From: Diphasiastrum complanatum
Taxonomy: Eukaryota > Streptophyta > Lycopodiopsida > Lycopodiales > Lycopodiaceae
Direction: 5' to 3'
NCBI GenBank assembly: GCA_029204225.1
Contig: CM055094.1
Coordinates: 67,232,536 to 67,296,535, forward strand
DNA: 64,000 nt
A program made the translations under genes and the position numbers. A model generated the notes under the pieces. That model did no database searches. It had not been told where the DNA came from and worked only from the letters and a program-made list of their open reading frames with translations. The number at the start of each line of letters is the position of its first letter. Position 1 is the first letter of the stretch. Positions 21,033 through 32,857 of this stretch are shown here, piece by piece.

Positions 21033-24000
21033 ATGTCGGAAGCCAGGATAGTGTATGTGAAAGGCCACGAATGCGCGAGGAAAAGCAACAGAAGATTTGC
21101 AGTTTGCAGCCGAGGGTACGAAAATTGTTGCATGAAGAGTTTGTGCGGCATCTCATCTCTTTCAGGGAACACTAAAGTTCACATTGAGGAAATTGATTCA
21201 TCCAAGGATAGCATCCGAGCAGATGCAGATGACAGCAGACCAGCCAATCAGCCGTACTCTAACCCTAGAGCTCGTGGAAGTAAAGCTGCCAGCAAAAAGA
21301 GTTCAAAGGGAAGCCTTAAAAGGGCAAGCTATGACGACATTGCTTGTGAGCAATGCGGAAATGTTGATGGAGAGAAGGAGATGCTGCTATGTGATGAATG
21401 CAATCGCGGTTTCCACATGTACTGCCTCTGTCCCATCATGGTGATGGTACCGAAAGGGGATTGGTTCTGCCCGGATTGCTCCAGAAAGGAAAAAGTTTTT
21501 GGTATATCTTTCATTTCTCATATTTCTTGCTACATTTTCCCCTACTTTCTCTACTAATCAGCCGATGCAAATAGGTAAAATCACCAAAGAATTGTGCTAA
21601 AGTACTTTCACAGCTTCCACTGGTGACCCTCTTAGAAAATTGATTTGCAACACATAAGATTTTGAATTTTCTTGTTGAGACAACGTCATTTTCAATCTGA
21701 CTGTGATTACCCTCATTATCTCAATTGCCTCTTAGAAAGCCTCTTAGAAAGCTTTGTAATGTCATTAGATACATTGGGTGCATTACTCCCAAAGTCAAAC
21801 TATCTAAATGCCATTGGTCCTCTAGTTTGCAAATCCAAAAAAATAGCACTTCTGCCATACCAATTTTTCATCCTCATTAAAGCGGTTTTATGGTATCTTG
21901 TAGATTTCTAAGTGAAGCTTTGTAATAAAGCTTCTTCATAATTGAGCTTAAATTCTTCATGGCCCATTCATTTAAAATATGTCGAAAATGTCCAACATCC
22001 GCTCCAATAAACTTTTCTAAGTTTCGGTTTCTATCAAAATCCGATGGTTTAGTTAACTGTTGGATTTCAACTTCCCAGAATAAGGTAAAAAAAATATTTT
22101 AATGCATTCTGCACACTGTTTGTGCACACGTTTTTCTTGGTACAAGAGCTGGTGGAGAGCATGCATTGTCTGATCGTTTGAGTTTCTTGTCTCTTTTTGT
22201 TTTCCTTTTCATTATTTGCTTTGACTCTTATTTCTTTTTAGTCAGCAGGATATGGTTTCCCAAGACAATTTAATTTTATCAGAACTCAGAAAGCAATCAA
22301 TACTCGGGTATTCATGAGAGGTTAAGTAATGCTTGCTTGCTAACATTATGCACATTCTAAGTAGTTCCATAATATTTTAATTTTTTGGTTGCATGTACAT
22401 TTCGTTCTAAGCATTACAAGAGGACCTTGTTCACCTCTCACATTGCACTTTTGGTTGTGGATACTCTGCTACGTTATGAAGTATTTTTTTGCCACTTCAG
22501 AAGACAAGAAATTTTTTCGAACTTGATTGTGTTGGTTGTCATGTTTTTCTTTTGATGTAAGATAACTCAGAGTTTATCAAAACCTAGAGCTCGATTATTG
22601 ATGATACCATCGGTAATACTTGCTGGCTAATATTGTGTCTATTGTTTTGTTGGTTTGATAACAATTTTTTTACTTTTCTGGTTGCTTGTGTACTTTGTTA
22701 TAAGCTCAAAGGATCCTCTGAATTTGAGTTTTGCTCTTAATTATCTGAAATGTGCAGCATTTCCATTGGTGCAGAAGAAAATCATTGACTTTTTCAAGAT
22801 TCAAAGGATCCAAGGAAGTTTGGAAGGTAAGCTCATTGGCTGAACGCATCCAATTTCATGTCTTGTTAGTTTCTAGAATTCGTGTTATCTAGGTAGAAGA
22901 TAATCATCTTAGCTCATCAAAATATCAAGACATTTTACTTCCATAGAGGAAAATTTAGCAATTGATATTTTCTTCTCCAAAGGTTTGAATGTACATGTAA
23001 TTGTTAGATCTACTCTTGTTATGTTGCTTCTGTATTGCATTTGTGAGTGCTGCTCAATAACTGCTTATCAACAACAAAAGTTGTTGGTGGGACCCATGGG
23101 TAGGGGTGAATCTACGTTCACCTATTAAGCCCGAGCTGATAATTGAAAAAATTGTCAGTTAGTACATGCTGGGTACACCGGGCCAAGGCTGTAAAGTTTC
23201 CTACTAGTTTAATATAGTATGGTTGTGAGTTCTAGTAAATGGGCTCCAATACTTCGTGAAATGAAAATTTGGCCCATTCTTCTCTGGTATTTGGAAATTT
23301 TCTTTAAAAACCATGTTATGTTAATGGGAGAAATCCCATACTGTGATTTGAATGGTATATTTATAGACTACGTATAGTTTTTTTTAAAATTTAATATACT
23401 ACCATTCTCTGCTGTTTAATTTAAATTTCATTTGCTTGCTTATGAGCAGCATTATGCATGTCCTGAATAAAGCTAGTTTTTGATATGTTTATCTGTGCTT
23501 TGGTGCTGTACGCTGCCAAGAGAAATTGATATTTTTGGGGAATTTTTACATGTAATGCACATGCTTCCAGTTCTATTTTGCAGATGAGAAAACTTTGTGT
23601 GCTGACCTCCCAGTTAAGCTACTGTTTGGTTCACCTCCTTCCACAGAGGTTAACCAAATGTTACAGTTCGCCGTATGATATATGTTCTCCTGGTTGATTG
23701 TATTCTGGAGCCCTGACAAGGAGAGCGTGGTGGAAGAGACTTGCTTCCTACATATCGTGAGAGAATATGTAAAAGGGCAAACAACTATCAAGAAGCTACC
23801 ACAATAGCCTTCTTGAGCTATAGCAGTGCAGAGGAGAGCTATTGCCACCATTGCAAAAGGAGAAGAATCCATTAAACTGTTATATTTCCATATAGCTACT
23901 GCTATTGTTCACCAAAGATGAAGCAACTGTGACTTCGTACTCTGCAATAGCCAATTATTTGCGCCTACAGCTAGCAACCTCCTCGTTCCAACAAACCATT

Positions 24001-27000
24001 GGCATTATGTAGTTTTGCCTTCCAATCGTGCCAATTATATTTGTATTGCTAGTGCAGCAATTCGCTGCCAATAATATTGTAGTAAGGGCCTCATTCTACA
24101 GCAGCAAGTTATCTTTTTGAACAGCCAGTGAACTACCTACAGCATGTTAGTTTTCATTATAATCTGCCAACTACCTAAGCATCAGTTTCCGTATCAATGA
24201 CCCACGAGCTGCCAGTAACTCTAGCAGTTATTCTCCTTCAGTGACATATCTTTGACTCTGCCAATTCAAGCTATGCTGTAGCTGTAATATGACTTCTAAT
24301 TCTTATTTAAGCTTCGCCTTTTTCAAGTTTTTTAAAAGGAGATAAGTACGTACAGTATGGTCTGGTTTATGAAGAAAAGGCTTTTTCCTTTCTGAAATGA
24401 TCTAACTCTCCTTTCTGGTTTCAAAAATTGGTCTAGCCCATAGCAGAATCCTTTGAAGTCCTAGCCTTGCAATTGTATGTCAGTATTCTGTCTATGTTCC
24501 TGGTATTTCATGATTCCTTTGTTCCGGTGCCCCTTCTCTTGGAGGAGTGACATCTTTGGCCTCTCATTCTGTGTCTTGTGCAATGAATAAGAGCGGGGTT
24601 TCCTTAGATGAGATGTATGTTAAATGATAACCAACAAACAGATGGTCTACAGCTTCATGTACGTGGCACTTATGCGAACAATTGAGCTACACCTTAGAAA
24701 CCCGTTCCGATCCTTTTGAGCCGGAACGTACTGTACATTCTGGAACGCAGTGGGTCAGAACGTTTTTTGGGAATGTAGTGTTTCTAGTACTTAATTTTTC
24801 ACACAAATTGACAGCCACCATCTTTTCTGCAATTAGTGCTCCCTCCACAATTTACAAGAACATAACAAAGCTGTAGTAAGGTATACAGTGCATATTATGA
24901 GAAACTAGTGTTCTGAGATTCCTTCCATATGTAAGTATCATCACGACATCCTGATCGGAACCATTTTGGTTTGCATTACAGCTTCCCCTCGAGGTACTTT
25001 CCTGTTTACAAAATGAAGACTTTCCTGCAGCTGCAATAGCTACCCAGATAAAATATAAAAAAATCCTGATAACTGCCATTTCTCTCTTCTTTGACCTGGT
25101 ACCCACTCTCAAGCCAGATCATCCTCCGAGCCTTCAATCAACAAGGGCCACTCGGAGTTGGTTTAAAGCCTAGCAGGATAGCCTTTGAAACTGCCATTTC
25201 CCTCTTCTTTGGCTTGGCACCCACTCTCAAGCCAGATCATCCTAGAATTCTTTCGGGCCTGGTAGCTTTTTGCCCCATCACTCCGCTTTGCATCAGAGCT
25301 GAGCGAGGTAGAGAATGGTGGATTTGATGGCAGGAACAGCGAATCGGGCTTTTTTCCTTTGTAAAAAAATATGTGATTATAAAATAATTTTTTTCGGTCA
25401 AGTTCCGGAATGGGTAACTTATGGTCTACACAAACAAGTGTGAGTGAAAAAACAAAAAATCAAAACTTGATGTTAGTAACAGAACATGGTGTTAGAGTGT
25501 GAACTTCACAACCCTTCAAGCCTACAAGTGACATGTTAGTTAGACCTAACACTAGTTAAATGTAGCAGGTTAGGTAAGTTACACGAAGTATTAGGTTCAG
25601 AATCATAAAAGCAGACAAAGGTAGGTGCAACGTTGGCACGGAGTGTGTGAGAGAAAGAGCTGGAATACATATATCAGCCTCGCGTTCTGGTTTCATTCAT
25701 AGAGTGTAGCAGTAAGAAGATTGGTAGATAGAATAGGAGAGACATCTTTCCATCTGCACAGATGGGTGCAGCACTATTGGACTGATTTTCTATTCTCTGA
25801 TTTTCACTAGTAAACAGTACATTTGTCTAATATGTCAGCTGTGATGATTGTTCTACCTTCTTGCTTGCATTTTGCAATCTCTGTTTTGTAGATTGTATTG
25901 TGCTGTGTGCAGCGTTTAGTTGCAGGTTGTCCTGTACTATTCTGCCTCAGAGGATCCATACAGTCAGAGCAGGTTCTCCTTTTGTGTGTTTTTTCTAGCA
26001 GTGGTACCAGGTTCAGAGGGAGCTTGCAGGGCAACTGAATGGCAGCAGCAGCAGCTAGTACAGCAGCAGCTGCACAGAAGATAACCATCATATTTGATGG
26101 TTCCAACTATGGTTTCTGGAAGAGGCATATGAAGATTCTCCTTTAGGGAGAAGGGCTATGGGAGGTAGTGAGTGGAGATGAACCCAGGCCAGCACCTGAA
26201 GATGCCAGAGTGGCACAATGGAAGAGGAAGGATGAGAAAGCTATTTCTCTCATAACTCTTTCATTGAGTGAGGAGATCTTGATGAATATGGAAGAATTCC
26301 AACTTAGTAGCCAGATTTGGGAAGGGCTTCAACAAAAGTTTGAAGCAAAGACAAAGACGGAGATCATGCATCTCACGAACCAGCTCTTTAGCATGAACTG
26401 GGATGGCTCCCATCTTGACCTGCATGTTAACAGAATGAAGAGCATCTTCATACAACTAGCAGCAGTTGGTGTAGAGCATAAGGTGCCAGATGTCCAGCAG
26501 TTCATGTTTCTAATTCGATCCTTGCCACAGTCCTATCCCTCATTAAGGACTATCCTAATGAGATCACCTGATATGACGTTTGATGATGCTGCCAAAGCCA
26601 TTGCTGAAGAGATGCTGATCAGACAACAGGCAGAGAATGGAGAATCATCAGAACAGGTCACGTTCTCCAAAAGTTCCAAAGGGAAAGCTGGGGAACAGAG
26701 AAAATCAAGTGTTGATAAGGATCAAGAAGGCAACAAAGGAAAGAAGAAGGACAAGAAGCATATTGAATGCTTCTATTGTCATAAGAAGGGGCACTATGCC
26801 TCCAAATGTTGGTCAAATCCTAAGGCCAAGAAGAACTCCAAGAAGGAATCTGTCAACACAACAGAATCATCCAAGAAGGATGAAGATGAAGGCACCAAGG
26901 CTTTCTTGTTGACTGAGAATCAAACAGAGGAAGCAATTCTCTAGTTGTGATTGATTCAGGAGCTACTGTCCATGTAACATGCCGGAAGGAAATACTCAGT

Positions 27001-30000
27001 GATTATAGACCAATAGCAGCCCAGAGATTCATCACACTTGGAGACAACAGCATGCACAAGGTTGTGGGCATTGGCAGCTTGCAATTAAAGACTTGTGCAG
27101 GCTGCAAGAATCTGGAAGGAGCCCTCTATGTCCCAACATTGAAAAGGGATTTGTTGTCTGTTGCCAAGATGATAGAGCTTGGCATGAGAGTGCAGTTTGC
27201 ACAGGACTATTGCAACATCTTTGATAAGAATTATGACAGACCTGTTATAACAGTACAAAGGAAAGGGAATTTATACCAAGCAGAGATTTTAGATGATCCA
27301 GAGGAGGTGTATGCAGTCTCGTCTAGTCAGGATGAAGATATGTTATGGGCCACTTGAACATGACGTCGCTTTGTCATATGACAAAGGAGGGTCTAGCGAT
27401 TGGAGTGAAATTGAACGAAGGGGTAATAGACTTCTGCCATGTATGTGCAAGAGGAAAGCAAAGTCGAATCCCGTTCAATAGGCACCCAGCCAGAGCCAAG
27501 AATATTCTTGGATTGATTCACTCAGATATGTGCGGCCCAATGACAGTAAGTTCACTCTCAGGATCAAAATACTTTGTGACATTTATAGATGACTACAGTA
27601 GGATGACAGTAGTATACTTCTTGAAGCAAAAATCAGAAGTATTTGAGGCATTCAAGAAGTATCAGGCCTATGTGGAAAAGCAGAGTAGTAAAATTCAGGC
27701 ACTCAGAACCGATAGCGGAGGAGAGTACATTAGTAAAAGCTTCAAGGAGTTTTGTAAAGCAGAATGGATAGAGCGCCAATATACCATTCCCTACACTCCA
27801 CAACACAATGGAGTCGCAGAGCAGAAGAATCGAACGATTCTTGATGCAGCTCGATGTATGCTGCTACAGTCTAGGCTACCCAAAAAATTCTGGGCAGAAA
27901 CAGTTGGCACAGCGGCCTACTTGCAGAATCGGACACAAATATCGGCTGTCAAAGGGGAGACGCCCTATGAAGTGTGGAATGGTCGAAAACCTGACTTGTC
28001 ACATATTCGAGTTTTCGGATGTGATGCCTATATACACATACCAGATGTAAAGAGAAAGAAACTGGATGACAAGGCAATAAAGGTCCAATTTGTTGGATAT
28101 TCTTCAGAATTAGCAGGCTACAAGGTGTATGATCCAAAGTCCAACAAGATTATGATAAGTCGTGATGTGAGATTCGATGAAGCAAGATTCTCAAGACTAG
28201 AAGAACAGTCTGATGGGGACTTTCTACAACGACCCTATTTCCCAAGAGATTATCTATCTCAAGAGGGAGAGCTGGAAATCGTAGCTCTAGAGGGAGAGCA
28301 TGCACCACAGGATTAGCCAGCTGTTATCATGCCTGAGCAGCACCAAGTAGTCGCAGGAGAGGCAGAAGTGGAACAGTCAGCTGAACAATCTAGAGCGATC
28401 AGGTCAAGAAAGCCATCATGGAAGGTAATAGAAAACGCTGAAGTCAATAATGTATACTATATTGATGTTTGCGGAATAGCTGAGGAACCAGAAACATATG
28501 AGGAAGCCATAGATGGAAGGGATCGAGAAAGGTGGAATGAAGCAATGAGGGAAGAGTTGGATTCCATGGAGAAGAATCAAACATGGACTCTAACTCAGCT
28601 ACCTGAGAGGAGAGAAGCCATCAAGAATAAATGGGTGTTCAAGAAAAAGCAAAGTGCAGATGGCACAATGATTTGCTACAAGGCCAGATTGGTGGCGAAG
28701 GGGTTTTCACAGAAATCAGGTGTGGATTATTTCGAAACTTTTTCACCAATTGTGAAGATGACTACCATTTGAATATTGATGTGCTTAGCAGTCATGTTTA
28801 ACCTGGAAATACATCAAATTGATGTCAAGGCAGCGGTCCTACATGGGGAGCTAGATGTAGAGATGTACATGTTGCAGCCGCAAGGTTTTATTAGTAAAGA
28901 TTTTCCTAAACATGTATGCAAGCTCAATAAGAGCATTTATCGATTGAAGCAGGCTACAAGAGTATGGTACAAGAAAATTGATTATTTTCTGAAGTCAATA
29001 GGTATGAAACCATTGAACTCAAATTGCAATGTCTATGTAATGCAAGAAGGCAGTGTTTTCCTATACATGACACTTTTTGTGGATGACTCACTACTATTGG
29101 GAAATTGTCTTAAGCTCATCCAAAAGGTAAAAAGCCTATTGCACAATGAATTTGGGATTACTGACCTGGGTGAGGCAAAGCTTTGTGTTGGTCTACAAGT
29201 TGACAGGAATAGAAGTGAAGGAACACTTTTTCTATCTCAAAGAAAGTATGCTTTGAAGGTAGTAAAGGACTACGAGATGGAACAGGGACTAGTTTGACAC
29301 TAGAAGATAGCCCCAAAACAGAAAAAGAAAAGAAGGAAATGGAACAAATTCCATATAGGAGTTTGATTGGGAGCTTAATGTATCTAGCAGTGTGCACCAG
29401 ACCTGATATAGCCACGACAGTCTACACTCTGAGTCAGTTTGGAAACAATCCTGGCCCAAGGCATTGGAAGTTGGCAAAGCGAATAGTTCGATATATAAAA
29501 ATGACAGCAGGTTATCGCCTAATGTACAGGCAGAATGTGCACAACAATCTCTTGGCATACAGCGATGCAAGTTGGGCGAGTTGTAGAATTGACAGTAAGT
29601 CAATTTCAGGTGGATGTTTCATTATGTGTGGGGCAGCAGTGAGCTGGGTTTGTAAGAAACAGACCCTGGTTGCACAATTATCCCGTGAGGCAGAGCACAT
29701 TGCAGCGTCGAAGAATGCAAACGAAATTGTTTGGCTTAGATTCTTACTCGAGGAGCTTGGACTACGGCAAAAGGATCCAACAGTGATGTACATGGACAGT
29801 AAGAGTGCAATCTACCTGACTGAGGATCCAGTTTTCCACTCCAAAACAAAGCACATACCTCTCAAATATCATCGTGTAAGGAATCTGATCCAGAAAGAGG
29901 TACTTATTCCTAAGTACATCGGAACTGCAGACATGACTGCAGATATTCTGACCAAGCCATTGAGCCAAACATCTTTTACAAAACATCGAATGGGCTTGGG

Positions 30001-32857
30001 CATCACTATAAATAGCTTGAAGGATTCCTCAGTTCAAGAGGGAGCTGTTAGAGTGTGAACTTCACAACCCTTCAAGCCTACAAGTGACATGTTAGTTAGA
30101 CGTAACACTAGTTAAATGTAGCAGGTCAGGTAAGTTACACGAAGTATTAGGTTCAGAATCATAAAAGCAGACAAAGGTAGGTGCAACGTTGGCGCGGAGT
30201 GTGTGAGAGAAAGAGCTGGAATACATATATCAGCCTCACGTTCTGGTTTCATTCATAGAGTGTAGCAGTAAGAAGATTGGTAGATAGAACAGGAGAGACA
30301 TCTTTCCATCTGCACAGATGGGTGCAGCACTATTGTACTGATATTTCTCTAATTTTCACTAGTAAACAGTACATTTGTCTAATATGTCAGCTGTGATGAT
30401 TGTTCTACCTTCTTGCTTGCATTTTGCAATACCTGTTTTGTAGATTGTATTGTGCTGTGTGCAGCGTTTAGTTGCAGGTTGTCCTGTACTATTCTGCCTC
30501 AGAGGATCCATACAGTCAGAGAAGGTTCTCCTTTTGTGTGTTTTTTCTAGCACATGGATGGCCATACAAGTTAAAAGATCCTAAAAGTGGAGTATGGCCA
30601 GCTCGCTCACACTTGTGGCTATCTGAATGGCAAGTTATTTAACTGCAAACTGATGGTTTTTTTATTGACTTGTGAATAACCTTTAGATGAACAAGCTGAA
30701 CAATGTGAATATGAGTGTTCTCAATATTGAAAGGAAAATGGGAGTGGAATAAGGACGTACGACTTCATGACTTTTGTCAGATTCTTCACATTGGCTGGAT
30801 GAAACTAGTTCAATTGATACACTACAAGCTGTATCATGATGTGCTCTGCACTTGTCTTGGGTTCTTGCCATAACAGCCATAAGGTGATGCATGTTGCTAA
30901 CTTTGTAGATTAGATTCACAAATTGTAGTTTGTGGTTGTTTTAACATGGCTTTTTTAACTAGTTGCTTTACTAACCTCAAGATGGCTTGCACATGGATTT
31001 GGACTCTGGGGAGACCCTGAGTCCCATATGAAAGAGGCTAATCCAGAGAACTGTTTGTTATGTTCCATGATAAGTGAAGTAGTATAGATACAAGGAATAA
31101 ACCACTTGGATATTACAAACCTGAAGGTATAGGCAATTATCTCTTAGAATGTTCACTTGTTTGTGTTAGGAGGTGTAGGCCAAAAGCACAAAGTATGAAT
31201 TCCATTTGAAACTCTAATCTTAGTGGAAACTTTAGATAGTAAGCGTGTTTCATGGCGTCTGACAGAGTCAAGTCTATATGTTTAAGGTGTCAAGTTTTCT
31301 AGGTGAGACTTCAAAACTGATTATTTTTTAAAGGCACCCGTCTCCACAAAAATATTTCTCAGTGCCTTTGTCCATCACTTCCACCCCTGGTAATGTTTTG
31401 TCAAATATTTTTCAAGACACTGAAATTATAAAAACTGAGCTCATTATGAAAGCTGATCTGTACTTTGGTGCGACTGTTCAATTCATGACTTTTACTAGCA
31501 TCCAATGGTGTCTGAAAATTTTCAGGAGAAAGAAAGCGTCGAAGATCCAGTGGAGGACTTGTGTTACATAAGAAGAGCAGGAGATTGCTCCCTTATACTT
31601 CTTCAAGGGATCCAGCTCATCGACTGGAGCAGATGGCTTCTCTTGCCACAGCATTGACAAGCCTGGGTATTGACTTCAGTGACCAGCTCACGTACATGCC
31701 TGGTCTAGCCCCGAGATCTGCCAACTGTTCCAGAATGGAACAAGGAGGGATGCAGGTATTTTGAGACCTTCAATTCAGTAGTACTTTAAAGCCAATAGGA
31801 TATCCTGGCCAGGCTTAGTTTAAGTCTTGCACTGTATTTCTCTCATCCAAAGATGAATTATTGCAATTTCCTGTTTTTTAGATCTGTTTAGCAAATGATG
31901 ATAGTGAGCAGTTAGCCATGCTAATTGAGTAAATCAAACATGCTATTATTCTGGAAAGTTTATGGAGTACCAGCCCATCATGATTTATGCTACCAGTGTC
32001 ACAGAATTCAATTGTATTTGTTTTGGAGAAGGAATGTGAATATTGTTCATGGTACTTTTTCTATTGCAGATAATGGCAAAGGAAGACAAGCAGACATATG
32101 ATCTCTGCAAAGCAATGTGTTCCAGAGGAGAGTGGCCACCGTTGATGGTTACTCATGACTTGCTTCAAGGGTAATTTTCTACCACAATGCAAACAATGTA
32201 TAAGCGAAACTAGTTTTGCTATTTTGGCAAAGCATCTAGTCCCTTTTCTTGAATTTTCCTGTAGTAGCATTGAATCATGATGTCTGTGGCTCTTTAGCTG
32301 GTATTCCATATTCTCATCACTCGAGATATTTATTGCAGATTTGTTGTTGAGGCAGATAGTCATATCAAAGACATGACCCTGATTGCAGAATACACAGGTG
32401 ATGTAGATTTCATGCACAATCGTGCACATGATGATGGAGACAGCATTATGGGACTTCTTTTCACTAAAGATCGAGCAAAGGAGCTGGTGATTTGCCCCGA
32501 CAAACGTGCGAATATAGCACGCTTTGTTTCAGGCATAAATAACCATACTCAGTAAGGCTAAAAATTGGTTATACATGACAATCTTTTGCACTGGAGTTTG
32601 GCCAAAAAACTGTCATTGATATCGGTACTTTGTGCATTAGATGAAGAATTGTACTTGCAACAAAATAATGATAATCATTTCGTTTGGGAATTTGTAGGGA
32701 AGGGAAAAAGAAGCAGAATTTAAGGTGTGTTCGGTTTGACATTGATGGAGAAGCACATGCTTTACTGGTAGCTATCAGAGATATACCCAAAGGTGAGCGT
32801 CTGTACTATGATTATAATGCTTACCACAAGGAGTATCCGACAGAACACTTTGTGTAG
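21033..32857 (+). CDS. ATXR5/6: ATXR5/6-type histone H3 lysine-27 monomethyltransferase
   Basis: Six coding exons: 21,033-21,501, 22,758-22,826, 31,526-31,755, 32,070-32,170, 32,339-32,551 and 32,698-32,857. They join with correct GT-AG sites and phases to 1,242 bases (413 residues and stop; Arabidopsis proteins have about 350-380). Residues 105-149 form a PHD finger with all Cys/His ligands (CEQC, CDEC, FHMYC, CPDC). Residues 162-169 (QKKIIDFF) are a PIP box for PCNA. The linker KKSRRLLPYTSSRDPAHRLE and the SET domain (about 275-413) follow, with AEYTGDVDF, RANIARFVSGINNH, GERLYYDYN and terminal YPTEHFV. Family members monomethylate H3.1 K27 at replicating heterochromatin, restraining transposons and over-replication. 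The first ATG is chosen because the frame is open upstream only from a TTG; a cag at 21,164-21,166 could instead be an acceptor. Intron 2 is 8.7 kb and contains copia C. Confidence 0.93.
21502..22757 (+). other. intron 1 of the ATXR5/6-like gene (1.26 kb)
   Basis: The donor g|gtatat follows the last PHD Cys by seven codons and the acceptor is tgtgcag|ca. Open frames inside (21,672-21,911) have no coding signature. The sequence is T-rich, as expected for a plant intron, with no transposon seen. Confidence 0.85.
25073..25243 (+). repeat. imperfect direct repeat, about 55 bp twice, 116 bp apart
   Basis: 25,073-25,127 and 25,189-25,243 share aactgccattt(c/t)(c/t)ctcttct and acccactctcaagccagatc with only a few differences. 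The 61-bp spacer between the copies is not repeated. It lies in intron 2, 250 bases left of copia C. Confidence 0.75.
25490..26000 (+). repeat. 5' LTR of copia C (511 bp)
   Basis: Bounded by TG...CA and matched by the 3' LTR. It has a TATA-like 'acatatatcagcc' near 25,670 and a T/G-rich R-U5 part from about 25,760. The end is fixed by the adjacent primer-binding site. Confidence 0.95.
26001..26018 (+). other. primer-binding site of copia C
   Basis: gTGGTACCAGGTTCAGAG directly follows the 5' LTR. It is a variant of TGGTATCAGAGC, the complement of the 3' end of plant initiator tRNA-Met, which primes minus-strand synthesis in most plant copia elements. Confidence 0.8.
26039..26944 (+). pseudogene. 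copia C gag (one nonsense codon)
   Basis: It starts at ATG 26,039 with an Ala-rich leader, then ITIIFDGSNYGFWKRHMKIL, the DUF4219/UBN2-type copia gag opening. TAG at 26,144 interrupts it where relatives usually have a Gln or similar codon; the same frame then stays open from 26,147 to 26,944. Mid-gag motifs such as WEGLQQKFEAKTKTEIMHL are present. A Lys-rich linker leads to the zinc knuckle CFYCHKKGHYASKC (CX2CX4HX4C, about residues 242-255), which binds RNA. The frame ends at TAG 26,942; protease continues in another frame. Confidence 0.88.
26947..30058 (+). pseudogene. copia C pol (protease-integrase-RT-RNase H), several breaks
   Basis: Protease begins at VIDSGATVHVTC (catalytic DSG) at about 26,950. 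Open pieces are 26,947-27,357, 27,345-28,316, 28,329-28,772, 28,776-29,297 and 29,294-30,058. Integrase shows HVCARGKQSR, HSDMCGP, FIDDYSRM, RTDSGGEY and YTPQHNGVAEQKNRT (catalytic D, D, E). Reverse transcriptase shows FQKSGVDYFETFSPIVK-like motifs, QIDVKAAVLHGEL, IYRLKQATRVWYKK and FVDD in place of the usual YVDD. RNase H shows SDASWAS, SKSAIYL, HSKTKHI and ADILTKPLSQTSFTKHR. Stops or shifts at about 27,355, 28,315, 28,770 and 29,295 block a full polyprotein. The last codons run 13 bases into the 3' LTR. Confidence 0.9.
30046..30552 (+). repeat. 3' LTR of copia C (507 bp)
   Basis: It follows the polypurine tract caagagggagc and starts TGTTAGAGTG. It is about 98% identical by eye to the 5' LTR and is 4 bases shorter because of a small gap in the 'gattttctattctctg' area. 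It ends CTAGCA before CATGG of the host intron. Confidence 0.95.

Larger units (their letters stand above)
25490..30552 (+). mobile_element. Ty1/copia retrotransposon C, full length, in ATXR5/6 intron
   Basis: A complete LTR element of 5,063 bp in the sense direction of its host gene. 5' LTR 25,490-26,000 and 3' LTR 30,046-30,552 both start TGTTAGAGTG and end TTTTTTCTAGCA. The 5 bases before (25,485-25,489) and after (30,553-30,557) are both CATGG, a perfect target-site duplication. A primer-binding site, gag with zinc knuckle, protease, integrase, reverse transcriptase, RNase H and a polypurine tract are all present. By eye the LTRs differ at about ten positions and one 4-base gap, roughly 2%, so the insertion is fairly young. 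Stops in gag and pol make it non-autonomous now. Confidence 0.96.
22827..31525 (+). other. intron 2 of the ATXR5/6-like gene (8.7 kb, hosts copia C)
   Basis: The donor gaag|gtaagc closes the PIP-box exon; the acceptor ttttcag|gagaaag opens the next. Without copia C (25,490-30,552 plus its duplicated 5 bp) the intron would be about 3.6 kb. The left part (22,827-25,489) contains a 55-bp imperfect direct repeat and no recognised gene. The right part (30,558-31,525) is plain AT-rich intron. Confidence 0.85.

Noticed and set aside
25807-26106. Minus-strand open frame repeated at 30,359-30,565
   Set aside because: It is the antisense of the copia C LTRs; the duplication is the LTR pair, not a gene family.
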